DNA from: an uncultured Collinsella sp.
GTDB lineage: Bacteria; Actinomycetota; Coriobacteriia; Coriobacteriales; Coriobacteriaceae
Length of the DNA stretch: 64,000 nucleotides
Assembly (NCBI GenBank): GCA_900550195.1
Contig: URRB01000007.1
Span: 1-64,000, forward strand
Direction: 5' to 3'
Position numbers and translations under genes: made by a program. This document shows, piece after piece, positions 40,248 through 48,630 of the stretch (position 1 is the first letter of the stretch; each line of letters starts with the position of its first letter). The notes under the pieces are model-generated. The model was not told the origin of the DNA. It saw nothing but the letters and a program-made list of their open reading frames with translations, and searched no databases.

Positions 40248-41274
40248 CGACCTTGCCGACCGTGTTATTGATGCTGCGGCTGGAGAGCCGCTTCGTCGAA
40301 AGGGTCACGCGAAGCCTCTGTATGTTGCCGTAATCGGATGTCTTGCCGGAGTGTTGGCGACCGGAGGGGTCGCCTACGCCGTTATCAATTCCAGCTATTT
40401 TGCCTCAGCCTGGGGAAACCACGGCAACGGGGATTCCATTACCTGGACCAACGGCGGTTCATCGGGGACTAAATATACCTACACCAGAGAGTTTGGTGAC
40501 GGCATCGCGCCCCAAAGCCTGGAGGGCGCAGTTCAGGAGGTTAATCTGTCCGTCGAGGGTAACGGCTATACGCTTGATATCCATGAGATGGCTATTGACC
40601 AAAACGGCTGCGGAGCCGTGACGTTTACGTTGTCCAATTCAAATGGCGTTAACTACTACAAGCCGGCAGCAGAGACAGGCGAACTTGTTCTCTATGGTGA
40701 AGAAGAACAAGGCATCGGCACGCCCAGCATGAACTTCGGCGAGGAATGGGCTGACACACGCTGCACAATTGATAAGGACACATCAAGCGACACGGTCATT
40801 AATGGCACGATGTACTTTGCCTCGTGGGATCGCGAGCGAGATTTGGGACATGCGGTCACCTGGAATATCTGCTGGACTGAGGGCGAAGGCGAGGACGCGA
40901 AGCTGTTCGAAGCATCGACGCCCGAGTTTAGCGTTGGAGCGTACGTCGATACAAAGGAACTCCGCTCCGATGACTCGCCTCTCGAGATCAGCCCGTTTTC
41001 CATCCAGACGCACATCGATGATCTGGGCTATGAAGCAGTTGATCATAAACTGACCGTCAGCTACAAGGATGGATCGGAGCAGATTATCGAAGATGACGAC
41101 GCAGGGGCGTACAATTTCTATGTTTCGATGGCACGCAATAGCGGAGAGAACATTTGGGTGCCAACGAAGTTGATTGATGTCGACCAAGTGGTTTCAGTAA
41201 CGCTCGAAGGCACACGCTGCACTTCAACAGGGGGCGCCGAAACGTCGGAACCCTTTACCGTCGTCTATTCGTAA
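40198..41274 (+). CDS. Membrane-anchored putative anti-sigma factor, DUF4179-like
   Basis: The 358-residue protein starts with GTG inside the sigma gene. Residues 1-40 are cytosolic and could hold the sigma factor. One membrane helix follows (about 40-63, PLYVAVIGCLAGVLATGG). The large outer domain is rich in beta-forming and acidic segments (EVNLSVEGNGYTLDIHEMAIDQNG and later), as in DUF4179 proteins found beside ECF sigma factors. It contains Cys residues that could form disulfides outside. It would release the sigma factor on sensing an envelope signal. The class is inferred from layout and context. Confidence 0.75.
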   Translation: MKSNQIKQAFESIQADSDLADRVIDAAAGEPLRRKGHAKPLYVAVIGCLAGVLATGGVAYAVINSSYFASAWGNHGNGDSITWTNGGSSGTKYTYTREFGDGIAPQSLEGAVQEVNLSVEGNGYTLDIHEMAIDQNGCGAVTFTLSNSNGVNYYKPAAETGELVLYGEEEQGIGTPSMNFGEEWADTRCTIDKDTSSDTVINGTMYFASWDRERDLGHAVTWNICWTEGEGEDAKLFEASTPEFSVGAYVDTKELRSDDSPLEISPFSIQTHIDDLGYEAVDHKLTVSYKDGSEQIIEDDDAGAYNFYVSMARNSGENIWVPTKLIDVDQVVSVTLEGTRCTSTGGAETSEPFTVVYS

Positions 41275-41281
41275 GATTTGG

Positions 41282-41314
41282 GGCCGCTTCCTACTAGGGG
41301 AAGCGGCCTTCTTT
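41282..41314 (+). terminator. Intrinsic terminator after the sigma/anti-sigma pair
   Basis: GGCCGCTTCC and GGAAGCGGCC pair around TACTAGG, followed by TTCTTT. Confidence 0.88.
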
Positions 41315-41359
41315 GCGGTAAATGGGCGGTTAGACCGCACGATATTCGCCTGCATTTCT

Positions 41360-41480
41360 GAAGTATGCGGCAAAATCTTGATGGGTCGACCACACCGTAT
41401 ATGCTCAAGCGTTCTACCTGCGGGTTTGTTATCGCAAAATCCCTGTGTGCTCGGTAAGTTCATAATTTGCCGCATACTTC
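41360..41480. repeat. Widely spaced 15-bp inverted repeat
   Basis: GAAGTATGCGGCAAA (41360-41374) and its exact complement (41466-41480) enclose about 90 bp of otherwise unremarkable sequence. No reading frame in the enclosed segment looks coding. Confidence 0.7.
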
Positions 41481-41548
41481 CGAAAACACCGTCAATCTAC
41501 AGTGTTAGTGAGGTCGGATCACCGCTGGAGCGCGACGTTTCCCCAGAT

Positions 41549-41586
41549 AAAACCGACCAAAATAAACCTGTCCCTTTTTGGCAGGG
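41549..41586. repeat. Short hairpin, GTCCC family, decayed copy 6
   Basis: AAAACCGACCAAAA, then CTGTCCCTTTTTGGCAGG. The constant side matches copies 4 and 5, but the terminal GGTTTT is replaced by GGGAACG, so the outer stem is broken. Confidence 0.65.
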
Positions 41587-41609
41587 AACGTTGCCCCGAC
41601 GAGCACGTC

Positions 41610-41748
41610 GGATTCCCGGGCCGGGCGGCACAGGGGTTAAGTTTGTCGCGAGTTCCGCACGAGCCGGAGGCCACTTAATGTGGCCTCCGTGCGAGCCAGG
41701 ACTGTAGAGCAGCAAACTTAACCCCTGTGCCGCCCGGACCGGGAATCC
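41610..41748. repeat. Long inverted-repeat element, copy B
   Basis: 36-bp arms (41610-41645 and 41713-41748) pair at 35 positions. The core between them contains TTCCGCACGAGCCGGA, CCACTTAATGTGG and GCGAGCCAGGAC, the same core as copy A at 28587-28806. The arms share no sequence with copy A. The element lies about 85 bp upstream of the rpsL promoter. With the neighbouring repeats it fills the 680-bp sigma-locus to rpsL spacer. Confidence 0.88.
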
Positions 41749-41832
41749 GCCCCCGCGCACAGAAGGGGATTCCTTTTGTGTAGGCTTTGCGGAAATGTGC
41801 CAATTTTGGGATACGCCCGGCGGCGTGGTCTG

Positions 41833-41861
41833 TTGACGGCACAGCTAACGCCACGTATCCT
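41833..41861 (+). promoter_or_regulatory. Promoter of rpsL-rpsG-fusA-rpsJ
   Basis: TTGACG (41833-41838) and TATCCT (41856-41861) are separated by exactly 17 bp, about 95 bp upstream of rpsL. Confidence 0.65.
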
Positions 41862-41954
41862 ATCGAACTGCGTGTTTCGTAGGGGGATGCTGACCCCTCG
41901 ATTCAAGCCGTTGCACTTTACAGAAAGCTGGAATCATTCGAGAAGGAGTACGCT

Positions 41955-42332
41955 TTGCCTACTATTAACCAGCTGGTTCGCCAGGGCCGTCGTTCCGTGC
42001 CCAAGAAGTCCAAGAACGCTGCTCTGCAGCACAACTCCCAGAAGCGCGGCGTGTGCACCCGCGTCTTCACCACGAGCCCCAAGAAGCCGAACTCGGCTCT
42101 TCGTAAGGTTGCCCGTGTTCGCCTCGTCAACGGCATCGAAGTTACTGCTTACATCCCGGGTGAGGGCCACAACCTGCAGGAGCACTCTATCGTGCTCGTC
42201 CGCGGCGGTCGTGTCCGTGACCTCCCTGGTGTCCGTTATCACGTCATCCGTGGCGCCTACGACGCTGCTCCGGTCCAGAACCGTATGCAGGCCCGTTCCA
42301 AGTACGGTGCTAAGCGCCCTAAGGCTAAATAA
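41955..42332 (+). CDS. rpsL: 30S ribosomal protein S12
   Basis: S12 lies at the decoding centre. The 125-residue protein begins PTINQLVRQGRRSVPKKS after a TTG start codon, with AAGGAG 6 bp upstream and no ATG or GTG nearby. The streptomycin loop TTSPKKPNSALRK carries the wild-type Lys, as does the second region near GVRYHVIRG, so no resistance mutation is seen. It heads the str operon with rpsG, fusA and rpsJ. Confidence 0.97.
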   Translation: MPTINQLVRQGRRSVPKKSKNAALQHNSQKRGVCTRVFTTSPKKPNSALRKVARVRLVNGIEVTAYIPGEGHNLQEHSIVLVRGGRVRDLPGVRYHVIRGAYDAAPVQNRMQARSKYGAKRPKAK

Positions 42333-42405
42333 GCCAGATAACGTTTTGATACTTTCGCCGTGTGCCGCCTAAGCGCCGCACGGTAGACACTTAAGGAGAT
42401 TTCAC

Positions 42406-42879
42406 ATGCCGCGTCGTGCAGCAGCTAATCGTCGTGAGGTTCAGCCTGACGCCGTTTACAACAACCGCCTGGTGACTCAGCTCATCAACAAGGTCCTTCT
42501 TGACGGCAAGAAGGCCACCGCTGAGCGCATCGTTTACACCGCTTTCGAGATCGTTGCCGAGAAGTCCGAGGGTGGCGACGCTCTCGCTACCTTCAAGAAG
42601 GCTATGGACAACGTCAAGCCCACGCTCGAGGTTAAGCCCAAGCGTGTCGGTGGCGCTACCTATCAGGTCCCGATGGAGGTCAACTCCCGTCGTTCCACCG
42701 CTCTGGGTATCCGCTGGATCGTCAACTTCTCCCGCGCTCGCAAGGAGAAGACCATGGCCGAGCGTCTCGCCAACGAGATCCTCGACGCTTCCAACGGCCT
42801 GGGCGCTTCCGTCAAGAAGCGTGAGGACGTCTTCAAGATGGCCGAGGCCAACCGCGCGTTCTCTCACTATCGTTGGTAA
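42406..42879 (+). CDS. rpsG: 30S ribosomal protein S7
   Basis: S7 is a primary binder of the 16S 3' major domain and in some bacteria represses its own operon. The 157-residue protein has PRRAAANRREVQPDAVYNNR, the GGATYQVPMEVNSRR loop and the C-terminal KMAEANRAFSHYRW. TAAGGAG lies 8 bp before the ATG. fusA begins 19 bp after the stop. Confidence 0.97.
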   Translation: MPRRAAANRREVQPDAVYNNRLVTQLINKVLLDGKKATAERIVYTAFEIVAEKSEGGDALATFKKAMDNVKPTLEVKPKRVGGATYQVPMEVNSRRSTALGIRWIVNFSRARKEKTMAERLANEILDASNGLGASVKKREDVFKMAEANRAFSHYRW

Positions 42880-42898
42880 GTTAAGGTAAGGAACTAAC

Positions 42899-44998
42899 AT
42901 GGCTAAGCCTAAGTACAAGCTTTCCGATACCCGTAACATCGGCATCATGGCCCACATCGATGCCGGTAAGACCACCACGACCGAGCGTATTCTTTACTAC
43001 ACCGGTAAGACCCACAAGATCGGTGAGGTCCATGAGGGCGCTGCCACCATGGACTGGATGGTTCAGGAGCAGGAGCGCGGCGTAACCATTACCTCCGCTG
43101 CTACCACGTGCTTCTGGAACAAGGACGGTAAGGACTACCGCATCCAGATCATCGACACCCCGGGCCACGTTGACTTCACCGCCGAGGTCGAGCGCTGCCT
43201 GCGCGTCCTCGATGGTGCTGTCGCCGTCTTCGACGCCGTTGCCGGCGTTCAGCCCCAGTCTGAGACCGTTTGGCGTCAGGCTTCTACCTTCAACGTCCCC
43301 CGCATCGCCTTCATCAACAAGTATGACCGCGTGGGCGCTGACTTCTTCAACGCTATCGAGACCATGAAGGATCGTCTCGACGCTAACGCCGTGGCCGCTC
43401 AGGTCCCGATGGGCGCCGAGGACAACTTCTGGGGCGTCATCGACCTGGTCACCATGACTGCATGGGACTTCAAGGCCGACGAGAAGGGCATGACCTACCC
43501 CGAGCCGATGGACGAGATCCCGGCTGAGTTTGCCGACATCGCTGCCACCAAGCGCGAGGAGCTCCTCGACGCTGCTGCCAGCTTTGACGACGAGCTCATG
43601 GAGAAGATCCTCATGGAGGAGGACTTCACCGTCGAGGAGCTCAAGGCTGCTCTGCGCAAGGGCGTTCTGGCCAACGAGCTCAACCTCGTCTTCGTGGGCT
43701 CCGCCTACAAGAACAAGGGCGTCCAGGAGCTGCTCGACGCTGTCGTCGACTACCTGCCCAGCCCGCTCGACGTTGAGGCCGTCACCGGTACCGATCCGGA
43801 CACCGGCGAGGAGATCCAGCGTCATCCTTCCTTCGACGAGCCCTTCTCCGGCCTGGTCTTCAAGATCATGACCGACCCGTTCGTCGGTAAGCTCACCTAT
43901 GTCCGCGTTTACTCCGGCCGCGCCGAGTCCGGCTCCTACGTGGTCAACGCTTCCAACGGTCAGCGCGAGCGCCTCGGCCGCATCCTCGAGATGAACGCCG
44001 CCGAGCGTATCGACCGTGACGACGCTGCCGCCGGCGACATCGTCGCTTGCGTCGGCTTCAAGAACTCCACCACCGGTGACACCCTGTGCGCCGAGGGCAA
44101 GGAGATCGTCCTCGAGAAGATCGAGTTCGCCAAGCCCGTTATCGACGTTGCCATCGAGCCCAAGACCAAGGCCGAGCAGGACAAGATGTCCCTGGCTCTG
44201 ACCAAGCTCGCCGAGGAGGACCCGACCTTCCAGGTGTCCACCAACCACGAGACCGGCCAGACCATCATCGCCGGCATGGGCGAGCTGCACCTCGAGATCA
44301 TCGTCGACCGTCTGCTCCGCGAGTTCAAGGTTGACGCTAACGTTGGTAAGCCCCAGGTTGCCTACCGCGAGACCGCTGGTCACGACGTCGAGAAGGCTGA
44401 GGGCAAGTTCGTCCGTCAGTCCGGCGGCCGCGGTCAGTACGGCCACGCCGTCATCAAGCTCGAGAAGATGGAGGAGGGCTTCGGCTACGAGTTCGTCAAC
44501 GCTATCGTCGGCGGCGTCGTGCCCAAGGAGTACATCCCGTCCATCGACAAGGGCATCCAGGAGGCCCTGAACACCGGTGTTATCGCCGGCTTCCCGGTCC
44601 TCGACGTTAAGGTCACCCTGTTCGACGGTTCTTACCACGAGGTCGACTCCTCCGAGGCCGCCTTCAAGATCGCCGGTTCTATGGCTATCAAGGACGCCCT
44701 CAAGAAGTCCGATCCGCAGCTGCTCGAGCCGATCATGGCTGTCGAGGTCGAGACCCCCGAGCAGTACATGGGCGACGTTATGGGCAACCTCTCCGGTCGC
44801 CGCGGCAAGATCGAGGGCATGGAGGATCGCAAGAACAGCAAGCTCATCCGTGCCAAGGTGCCGCTGGGCGAGATGTTCGGTTACGCTACCGACCTTCGCT
44901 CCCAGACCCAGGGCCGTGCATCCTACACGATGCAGTTCGACTCTTATGAGCCCGCGCCCAAGTCCATCGTGGACGAGGTCATGAGCAAGAACGCCTAA
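42899..44998 (+). CDS. fusA: Elongation factor G
   Basis: EF-G drives ribosomal translocation by GTP hydrolysis. The 699-residue protein has the P-loop AHIDAGKTTTTERIL, the G2/G3 region RGVTITSAATT and DTPGHVDF, NKYDRVGA (G4; Tyr replaces the more common Met) and the C-terminal domains IV and V (VRQSGGRGQYGHAVI, LRSQTQGRASYTMQFDSYEPAP). The length is standard. AAGGAA lies 6 bp before the ATG. tuf does not follow, unlike in most str operons; rpsJ does. Confidence 0.97.
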   Translation: MAKPKYKLSDTRNIGIMAHIDAGKTTTTERILYYTGKTHKIGEVHEGAATMDWMVQEQERGVTITSAATTCFWNKDGKDYRIQIIDTPGHVDFTAEVERCLRVLDGAVAVFDAVAGVQPQSETVWRQASTFNVPRIAFINKYDRVGADFFNAIETMKDRLDANAVAAQVPMGAEDNFWGVIDLVTMTAWDFKADEKGMTYPEPMDEIPAEFADIAATKREELLDAAASFDDELMEKILMEEDFTVEELKAALRKGVLANELNLVFVGSAYKNKGVQELLDAVVDYLPSPLDVEAVTGTDPDTGEEIQRHPSFDEPFSGLVFKIMTDPFVGKLTYVRVYSGRAESGSYVVNASNGQRERLGRILEMNAAERIDRDDAAAGDIVACVGFKNSTTGDTLCAEGKEIVLEKIEFAKPVIDVAIEPKTKAEQDKMSLALTKLAEEDPTFQVSTNHETGQTIIAGMGELHLEIIVDRLLREFKVDANVGKPQVAYRETAGHDVEKAEGKFVRQSGGRGQYGHAVIKLEKMEEGFGYEFVNAIVGGVVPKEYIPSIDKGIQEALNTGVIAGFPVLDVKVTLFDGSYHEVDSSEAAFKIAGSMAIKDALKKSDPQLLEPIMAVEVETPEQYMGDVMGNLSGRRGKIEGMEDRKNSKLIRAKVPLGEMFGYATDLRSQTQGRASYTMQFDSYEPAPKSIVDEVMSKNA

Positions 44999-45058
44999 GT
45001 TCGAGCTCCCTGTTACGTAATCCGCGAGAACATCTCTCGCACTCTTTGGAGGTTTAAG

Positions 45059-45367
45059 TTGGCTACCCAGAAGATCCGCATTCGCCTCAAGGGCTATGAT
45101 CACGAGGTCGTCGATCAGTCCGCGAAGCTCATCGTCGAGACCGCTCAGAAGACCGGCGCTCGCGTTTCCGGTCCTGTCCCCCTGCCCACCGAGCGCAACC
45201 TGTACACGGTTATCCGCTCGCCGCACGTGAACAAGGACTCCCGTGAGCAGTTCGAGATGCGCACCCACAAGCGCCTCATCGACATCCTCGACCCCACTTC
45301 GGGCACCGTTGATTCGCTCATGCGTCTCGACCTTCCCGCTGGCGTCGACATCGACATCAAGCTCTAA
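45059..45367 (+). CDS. rpsJ: 30S ribosomal protein S10
   Basis: S10 also acts as NusE in antitermination. The 102-residue protein begins ATQKIRIRLKGYDHEVVDQ after a TTG start with GGAGG 6 bp upstream, and has VSGPVPLPTERNLYTVIRSPHVNKDSREQFEMRTHKR. S10 usually heads the long S10 operon (rplC, rplD and others), but here a strong terminator follows and birA lies beyond in the opposite direction. The S10 operon must therefore be elsewhere with its own promoter. Confidence 0.97.
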   Translation: MATQKIRIRLKGYDHEVVDQSAKLIVETAQKTGARVSGPVPLPTERNLYTVIRSPHVNKDSREQFEMRTHKRLIDILDPTSGTVDSLMRLDLPAGVDIDIKL

Positions 45368-45389
45368 GCGATATCGCTCATAGCTTACA

Positions 45390-45426
45390 GAGCCCCGCTG
45401 CCATCTTGGTAGCGGGGCTCTTTTGT
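45390..45426 (+). terminator. Intrinsic terminator after rpsJ
   Basis: GAGCCCCGCT and AGCGGGGCTC form a 10-bp stem, followed by TTTTGTTTT. Confidence 0.93.
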
Positions 45427-45482
45427 TTTGAATGATGGTTTGGACTGCCGGGCATTGCTGCCGAGTAGGTGGCTGCAGCGCC

Positions 45483-46259
45483 CTATTTGCTCAAAGGGCG
45501 CAGCGATGCCTCCTCAAAATGGAAGGATCGTAAGTCGCCTTCCGTCTCGATGCACGCTCGACCAAAGTCATCGACGGTTTTAAAGATGCCTCGCGCCAGC
45601 TCGTCCCCAGCGGGGGAGCGGGCGATAACGTGCTCCCCAATCCAATTGAGGTGAGCGATATATTCGCTGTGGACGGGCGCGAGCGGTCCGGCGTCTTCTT
45701 CCATGGCGTTGAGACGTTCTGCCCATGTTTCTACAGCGTTCATGACCGCGTGATAGACCTCATCGAGGAGCGCATCGACGGTGGGAACCTTCTCGTTGAG
45801 GTCTGAGAGGCCAATTGCCGCCAGGCCGCCATCGGGCACCTCCTGGGGCGTGTAGTTTACGTTGACGCCAATGCCGCAGACGGCGAAGGGCCTGCCCTCG
45901 TTGTCACGAGCCGCCTCGACTAAGATGCCGCCAAGCTTATGTCCTCGTGCGACGAGGTCGTTGGGCCATTTGAGGTCGATCTCGTTAGCAAGACCCTGCT
46001 TTTCGAGCGCCTCGAGCACCGCTAGGCCGCTGACGGCGGCAAGACCAGAGTACTTTGCAGGATTAACGCATGGACGCAGGACAATCGAAAGCAATAGGTT
46101 GCCGGCGGTTGAATCCCACTTGTGGCCGCGCCGGCCGCGTCCTGCTGTCTGAGCCCGGGCGGCAAGTCCTGTGCCGTGCGGCGCTCCCTGTTTTCCTGCT
46201 TCGAGCAGGTCATCGTTGGTCGATCCGGTTACGTCGACGATCGTTAATTTGGCATCCAT
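45483..46259 (-). CDS. birA: Biotin-protein ligase, catalytic type only
   Basis: BirA attaches biotin to AccB. The 258-residue enzyme begins MDAKLTIVDVTGSTNDDLLEAGK and has the biotinyl-AMP loop GRGRRGHKWDS, the KWPNDLVARGHKLGGILVE core and GIGVNVNY. It lacks the N-terminal DNA-binding domain, so it is a group I ligase that cannot repress genes. AAGGAGG lies 11 bp upstream of the ATG at 46259. It is divergent from the fab/acc cluster that contains its substrate, accB. Confidence 0.93.
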   Translation of the reverse strand: MDAKLTIVDVTGSTNDDLLEAGKQGAPHGTGLAARAQTAGRGRRGHKWDSTAGNLLLSIVLRPCVNPAKYSGLAAVSGLAVLEALEKQGLANEIDLKWPNDLVARGHKLGGILVEAARDNEGRPFAVCGIGVNVNYTPQEVPDGGLAAIGLSDLNEKVPTVDALLDEVYHAVMNAVETWAERLNAMEEDAGPLAPVHSEYIAHLNWIGEHVIARSPAGDELARGIFKTVDDFGRACIETEGDLRSFHFEEASLRPLSK

Positions 46260-46354
46260 AATGGCTGCTACCTCCTTAATGAATAAGTGAATAACGCAAT
46301 GGTGTCGAGAGACAGACACAATGTGAAGCCTTTGTCGCATTTGGACAATTTAAT

Positions 46355-46416
46355 GTTAACACGTCAACAACGACTGAAATGCGCTATCCTCTCTTGGTCG
46401 ATGTAAACACGTCAAC
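46355..46416. promoter_or_regulatory. birA-fabH divergent control region with paired operator-like sites
   Basis: GTTAACACGTCAAC (46355-46368) and GTAAACACGTCAAC (46403-46416), both followed by AAC, are imperfect palindromes of the form GTTRAC-N2-GTYAAC with starts 48 bp apart. The first overlaps the likely fabH -35 position and the second lies just downstream of the -10 TATCCT (46385-46390). This is a typical repressor geometry. Confidence 0.55.
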
Positions 46417-46435
46417 AACTCAAAGGAGGTTAGTG

Positions 46436-47395
46436 ATGGGTTTCACGATTCTTGGAACAAGCTCGGCGCTTCCTAAGCGCAGTGTTTCCAATGACGAGCT
46501 GTCCGAGTTCCTCGATACCTCGGATGAGTGGATTTTTACCCGCACAGGTATCAAGAGCCGCCACGTCTGCACCAGCGAGTCACTTGACGACCTTGCCGTA
46601 GCGGCAAGCGAGCGGGCACTCCAGGTGTCCGGAATCGACGCGAGCCAGCTGGATCTGATCGTCTGCTCGACGACGACGGGTGACCACCTTGTTCCCGCTG
46701 AGGCGTGTGCCGTTGCTGAGCGACTGGGCGCGACGTGCCCTGCCTTCGATGTCTCGGCGGCCTGCGCCGGCTTCGTATTTGCGCTCGATGTCGCCGAGGG
46801 CTATATCGCCCGCAGCCGTGCCGAGCGCGTGCTTGTAGTTGCTGCCGAGCAGATGACGCGCGCGCTCGACTGGACCGACCGTGCCACCTGCGTGCTTTTT
46901 GGCGATGGGGCAGGCGCCGCAGTGATTGAAGCTGGGGGAGACAACCCCCTTGCCGTTGAGCTTTCGACGGCGCCCGACGTCGAGACGTTGCGCGTTCCCG
47001 GTCTGGTCGGTACCTCGCCGTTTAAGGCTTCCGCAGATAGCGCGAGCGTGCTGTCCATGAACGGCCGCCGCGTGTTCAAGTTCGGCGTCAACGCCATCTG
47101 CGACACGGTCCATAAGCTTGCGATCGATGCGGGCATTTTGGTCGAAGACATCGATCATTTTGTATTCCATCAGGCTAACGAACGAATCCTGAGCCAGGCG
47201 GTCAAGCGCCTGGGCGTGCCGGACGAGCGCGTGGTTCGCACGTTGCGCGAGACCGGCAACATTTCGAGCGCATGCATTCCGCTTGCCCTCGACCGGCTGG
47301 CAAACGCCGGTGCACTTCACACAGGCGACACCATCGCCTTGGTTGGATTTGGCGCCGGTCTGGATATAGGTGGCTATCTGCTTCGTTGGAAGTAG
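46436..47395 (+). CDS. fabH: Beta-ketoacyl-ACP synthase III
   Basis: FabH starts fatty-acid synthesis by condensing an acyl-CoA primer with malonyl-ACP. The 319-residue protein has the catalytic Cys110 in FDVSAACAGF, the His in FVFHQANERI and the Asn in ETGNISSACIPLAL. It begins MGFTILGTSSALPKRSVSND. AAGGAGGT lies 5 bp before the ATG at 46436. It leads a ten-gene cluster in the order fabH-acpP-fabK-fabD-fabG-fabF-accB-fabZ-accC-accDA, all on the plus strand with small gaps or overlaps. Confidence 0.95.
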   Translation: MGFTILGTSSALPKRSVSNDELSEFLDTSDEWIFTRTGIKSRHVCTSESLDDLAVAASERALQVSGIDASQLDLIVCSTTTGDHLVPAEACAVAERLGATCPAFDVSAACAGFVFALDVAEGYIARSRAERVLVVAAEQMTRALDWTDRATCVLFGDGAGAAVIEAGGDNPLAVELSTAPDVETLRVPGLVGTSPFKASADSASVLSMNGRRVFKFGVNAICDTVHKLAIDAGILVEDIDHFVFHQANERILSQAVKRLGVPDERVVRTLRETGNISSACIPLALDRLANAGALHTGDTIALVGFGAGLDIGGYLLRWK

Positions 47396-47446
47396 TCGCA
47401 CATAGGAAATAAAAACGCCCTAGGGCACAACCAAAGGAGAACTACC

Positions 47447-47683
47447 ATGGCAGATCAGAAGACCTTCGAGCGCGTTTGCGACGTTATCCGCGAGACCGCC
47501 GGTCTTGACGACGTCGAGATGAAGCCCGAGTCCACGCTCGAGGAGATTGGTCTCGACAGTCTGGGCACCGTCGAGATCCTCGTCGCCGTCGAGGACGAGT
47601 TTGGCATCCAACTCGATACCGAGGAGAACCCTAAGACGGTCGGCGAGTTCGCCGATACGGTCGAGGCGGCATTGGAGAAGTAG
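47447..47683 (+). CDS. acpP: Acyl carrier protein
   Basis: ACP carries growing acyl chains on a phosphopantetheine arm. The 78-residue acidic protein has the modification site Ser38 in EEIGLDSLGTVEILVAVEDEF, with the DSL motif intact. AAAGGAG lies 8 bp upstream. The stop is 2 bp before the fabK start. It carries the intermediates for all enzymes of this cluster. Confidence 0.95.
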   Translation: MADQKTFERVCDVIRETAGLDDVEMKPESTLEEIGLDSLGTVEILVAVEDEFGIQLDTEENPKTVGEFADTVEAALEK

Positions 47684-47685
47684 AG

Positions 47686-48630
47686 ATGCTCAAGACTCCT
47701 CTCTGCGATCTGCTCGGCATCGAAAAGCCCGTGTTCCAGGGCGGTATGGCCTGGATTGCCGACGCCTCGCTGGCGTCCGCAGTGTCCGAGGCGGGCGGCT
47801 TAGGGATTATCGCGGCCATGAACGCCGATGCCAACTGGCTGCGCGACCAGATTCACGAGCTGCGCGCCAGGACGGATAAGCCCTTTGGCGTCAACGTCAT
47901 GCTCATGAGCCCGTTTGCCGACGAGGTCGCGCAGGTCGTGATTGACGAGCGAGTGCCGGTCGTCGTGACGGGCGCCGGCAATCCCGCCAAGTACATGAAG
48001 GCGTGGAACGAGGCGGGCATCAAGGTCATCCCGGTCGTTGCCTCGGTGGCGCTGGCGCGCCTCGTGGCACGTCGTGGAGCCACGGCGGTTGTTGCCGAGG
48101 GTACCGAATCGGGCGGCCATATTGGCGAGACCTCGACGATGGCACTGGTGCCGCAGGTCGTCGATGCGGTCGACATTCCCGTCGTGGCCGCCGGCGGTAT
48201 TGCCGACGGCCGCGGCGTGGCGGCCGCCTTTATGCTGGGCGCTGCCGGCGTCCAGGTGGGTACGCGCTTTCTCGTTGCGAATGAGTGCACCGTCTCGGAG
48301 CAGTACAAAGAGATGGTCCTGAAGGCCAACGACACTTCGACGCGTGCGACCGGTCGCTCGACGGGACATCCAGTGCGCGCCCTCAAGAGCCCCTTCACCA
48401 ACGCCTATGCCAAGAGCGAGGGTTCCGGCGCGAGTGCCGAGGAGCTCGGTGCTATGGGAGCCGGTGCGCTGCGTAAGGCCGCCAAGGACGGCAACTACGA
48501 AGAGGGTTCGTTTTTGTGTGGACAGATTGCCGGCATGGTCAACGAGCGCCAGAGCGCACGCGAAATCGTTGACGACCTGGTCGATGGCGCCGAGCACGTC
48601 CTGAAGGGTGCGTGCGCATGGGTGGCGTAG
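47686..48630 (+). CDS. fabK: Enoyl-ACP reductase II (FMN-dependent)
   Basis: FabK performs the last reduction of each elongation cycle and replaces FabI in many Gram-positives. The 314-residue TIM-barrel flavoprotein has LCDLLGIEKPVFQGGMAWIAD, AEGTESGGHIGETSTMALVPQVVDAV, PVVAAGGIADGRG and GVQVGTRFLVANEC, as in FabK and nitronate monooxygenases; the fab context settles the choice. The 3' end overlaps fabD. Organisms that rely on FabK are typically insensitive to triclosan. Confidence 0.92.
   Translation: MLKTPLCDLLGIEKPVFQGGMAWIADASLASAVSEAGGLGIIAAMNADANWLRDQIHELRARTDKPFGVNVMLMSPFADEVAQVVIDERVPVVVTGAGNPAKYMKAWNEAGIKVIPVVASVALARLVARRGATAVVAEGTESGGHIGETSTMALVPQVVDAVDIPVVAAGGIADGRGVAAAFMLGAAGVQVGTRFLVANECTVSEQYKEMVLKANDTSTRATGRSTGHPVRALKSPFTNAYAKSEGSGASAEELGAMGAGALRKAAKDGNYEEGSFLCGQIAGMVNERQSAREIVDDLVDGAEHVLKGACAWVA

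Noticed and set aside
42881..45268. A 795-codon minus-strand frame across fusA and rpsJ
   Set aside because: Shadow of fusA with the same antisense Leu/Val/Gly/Asp composition; no binding site or motif.
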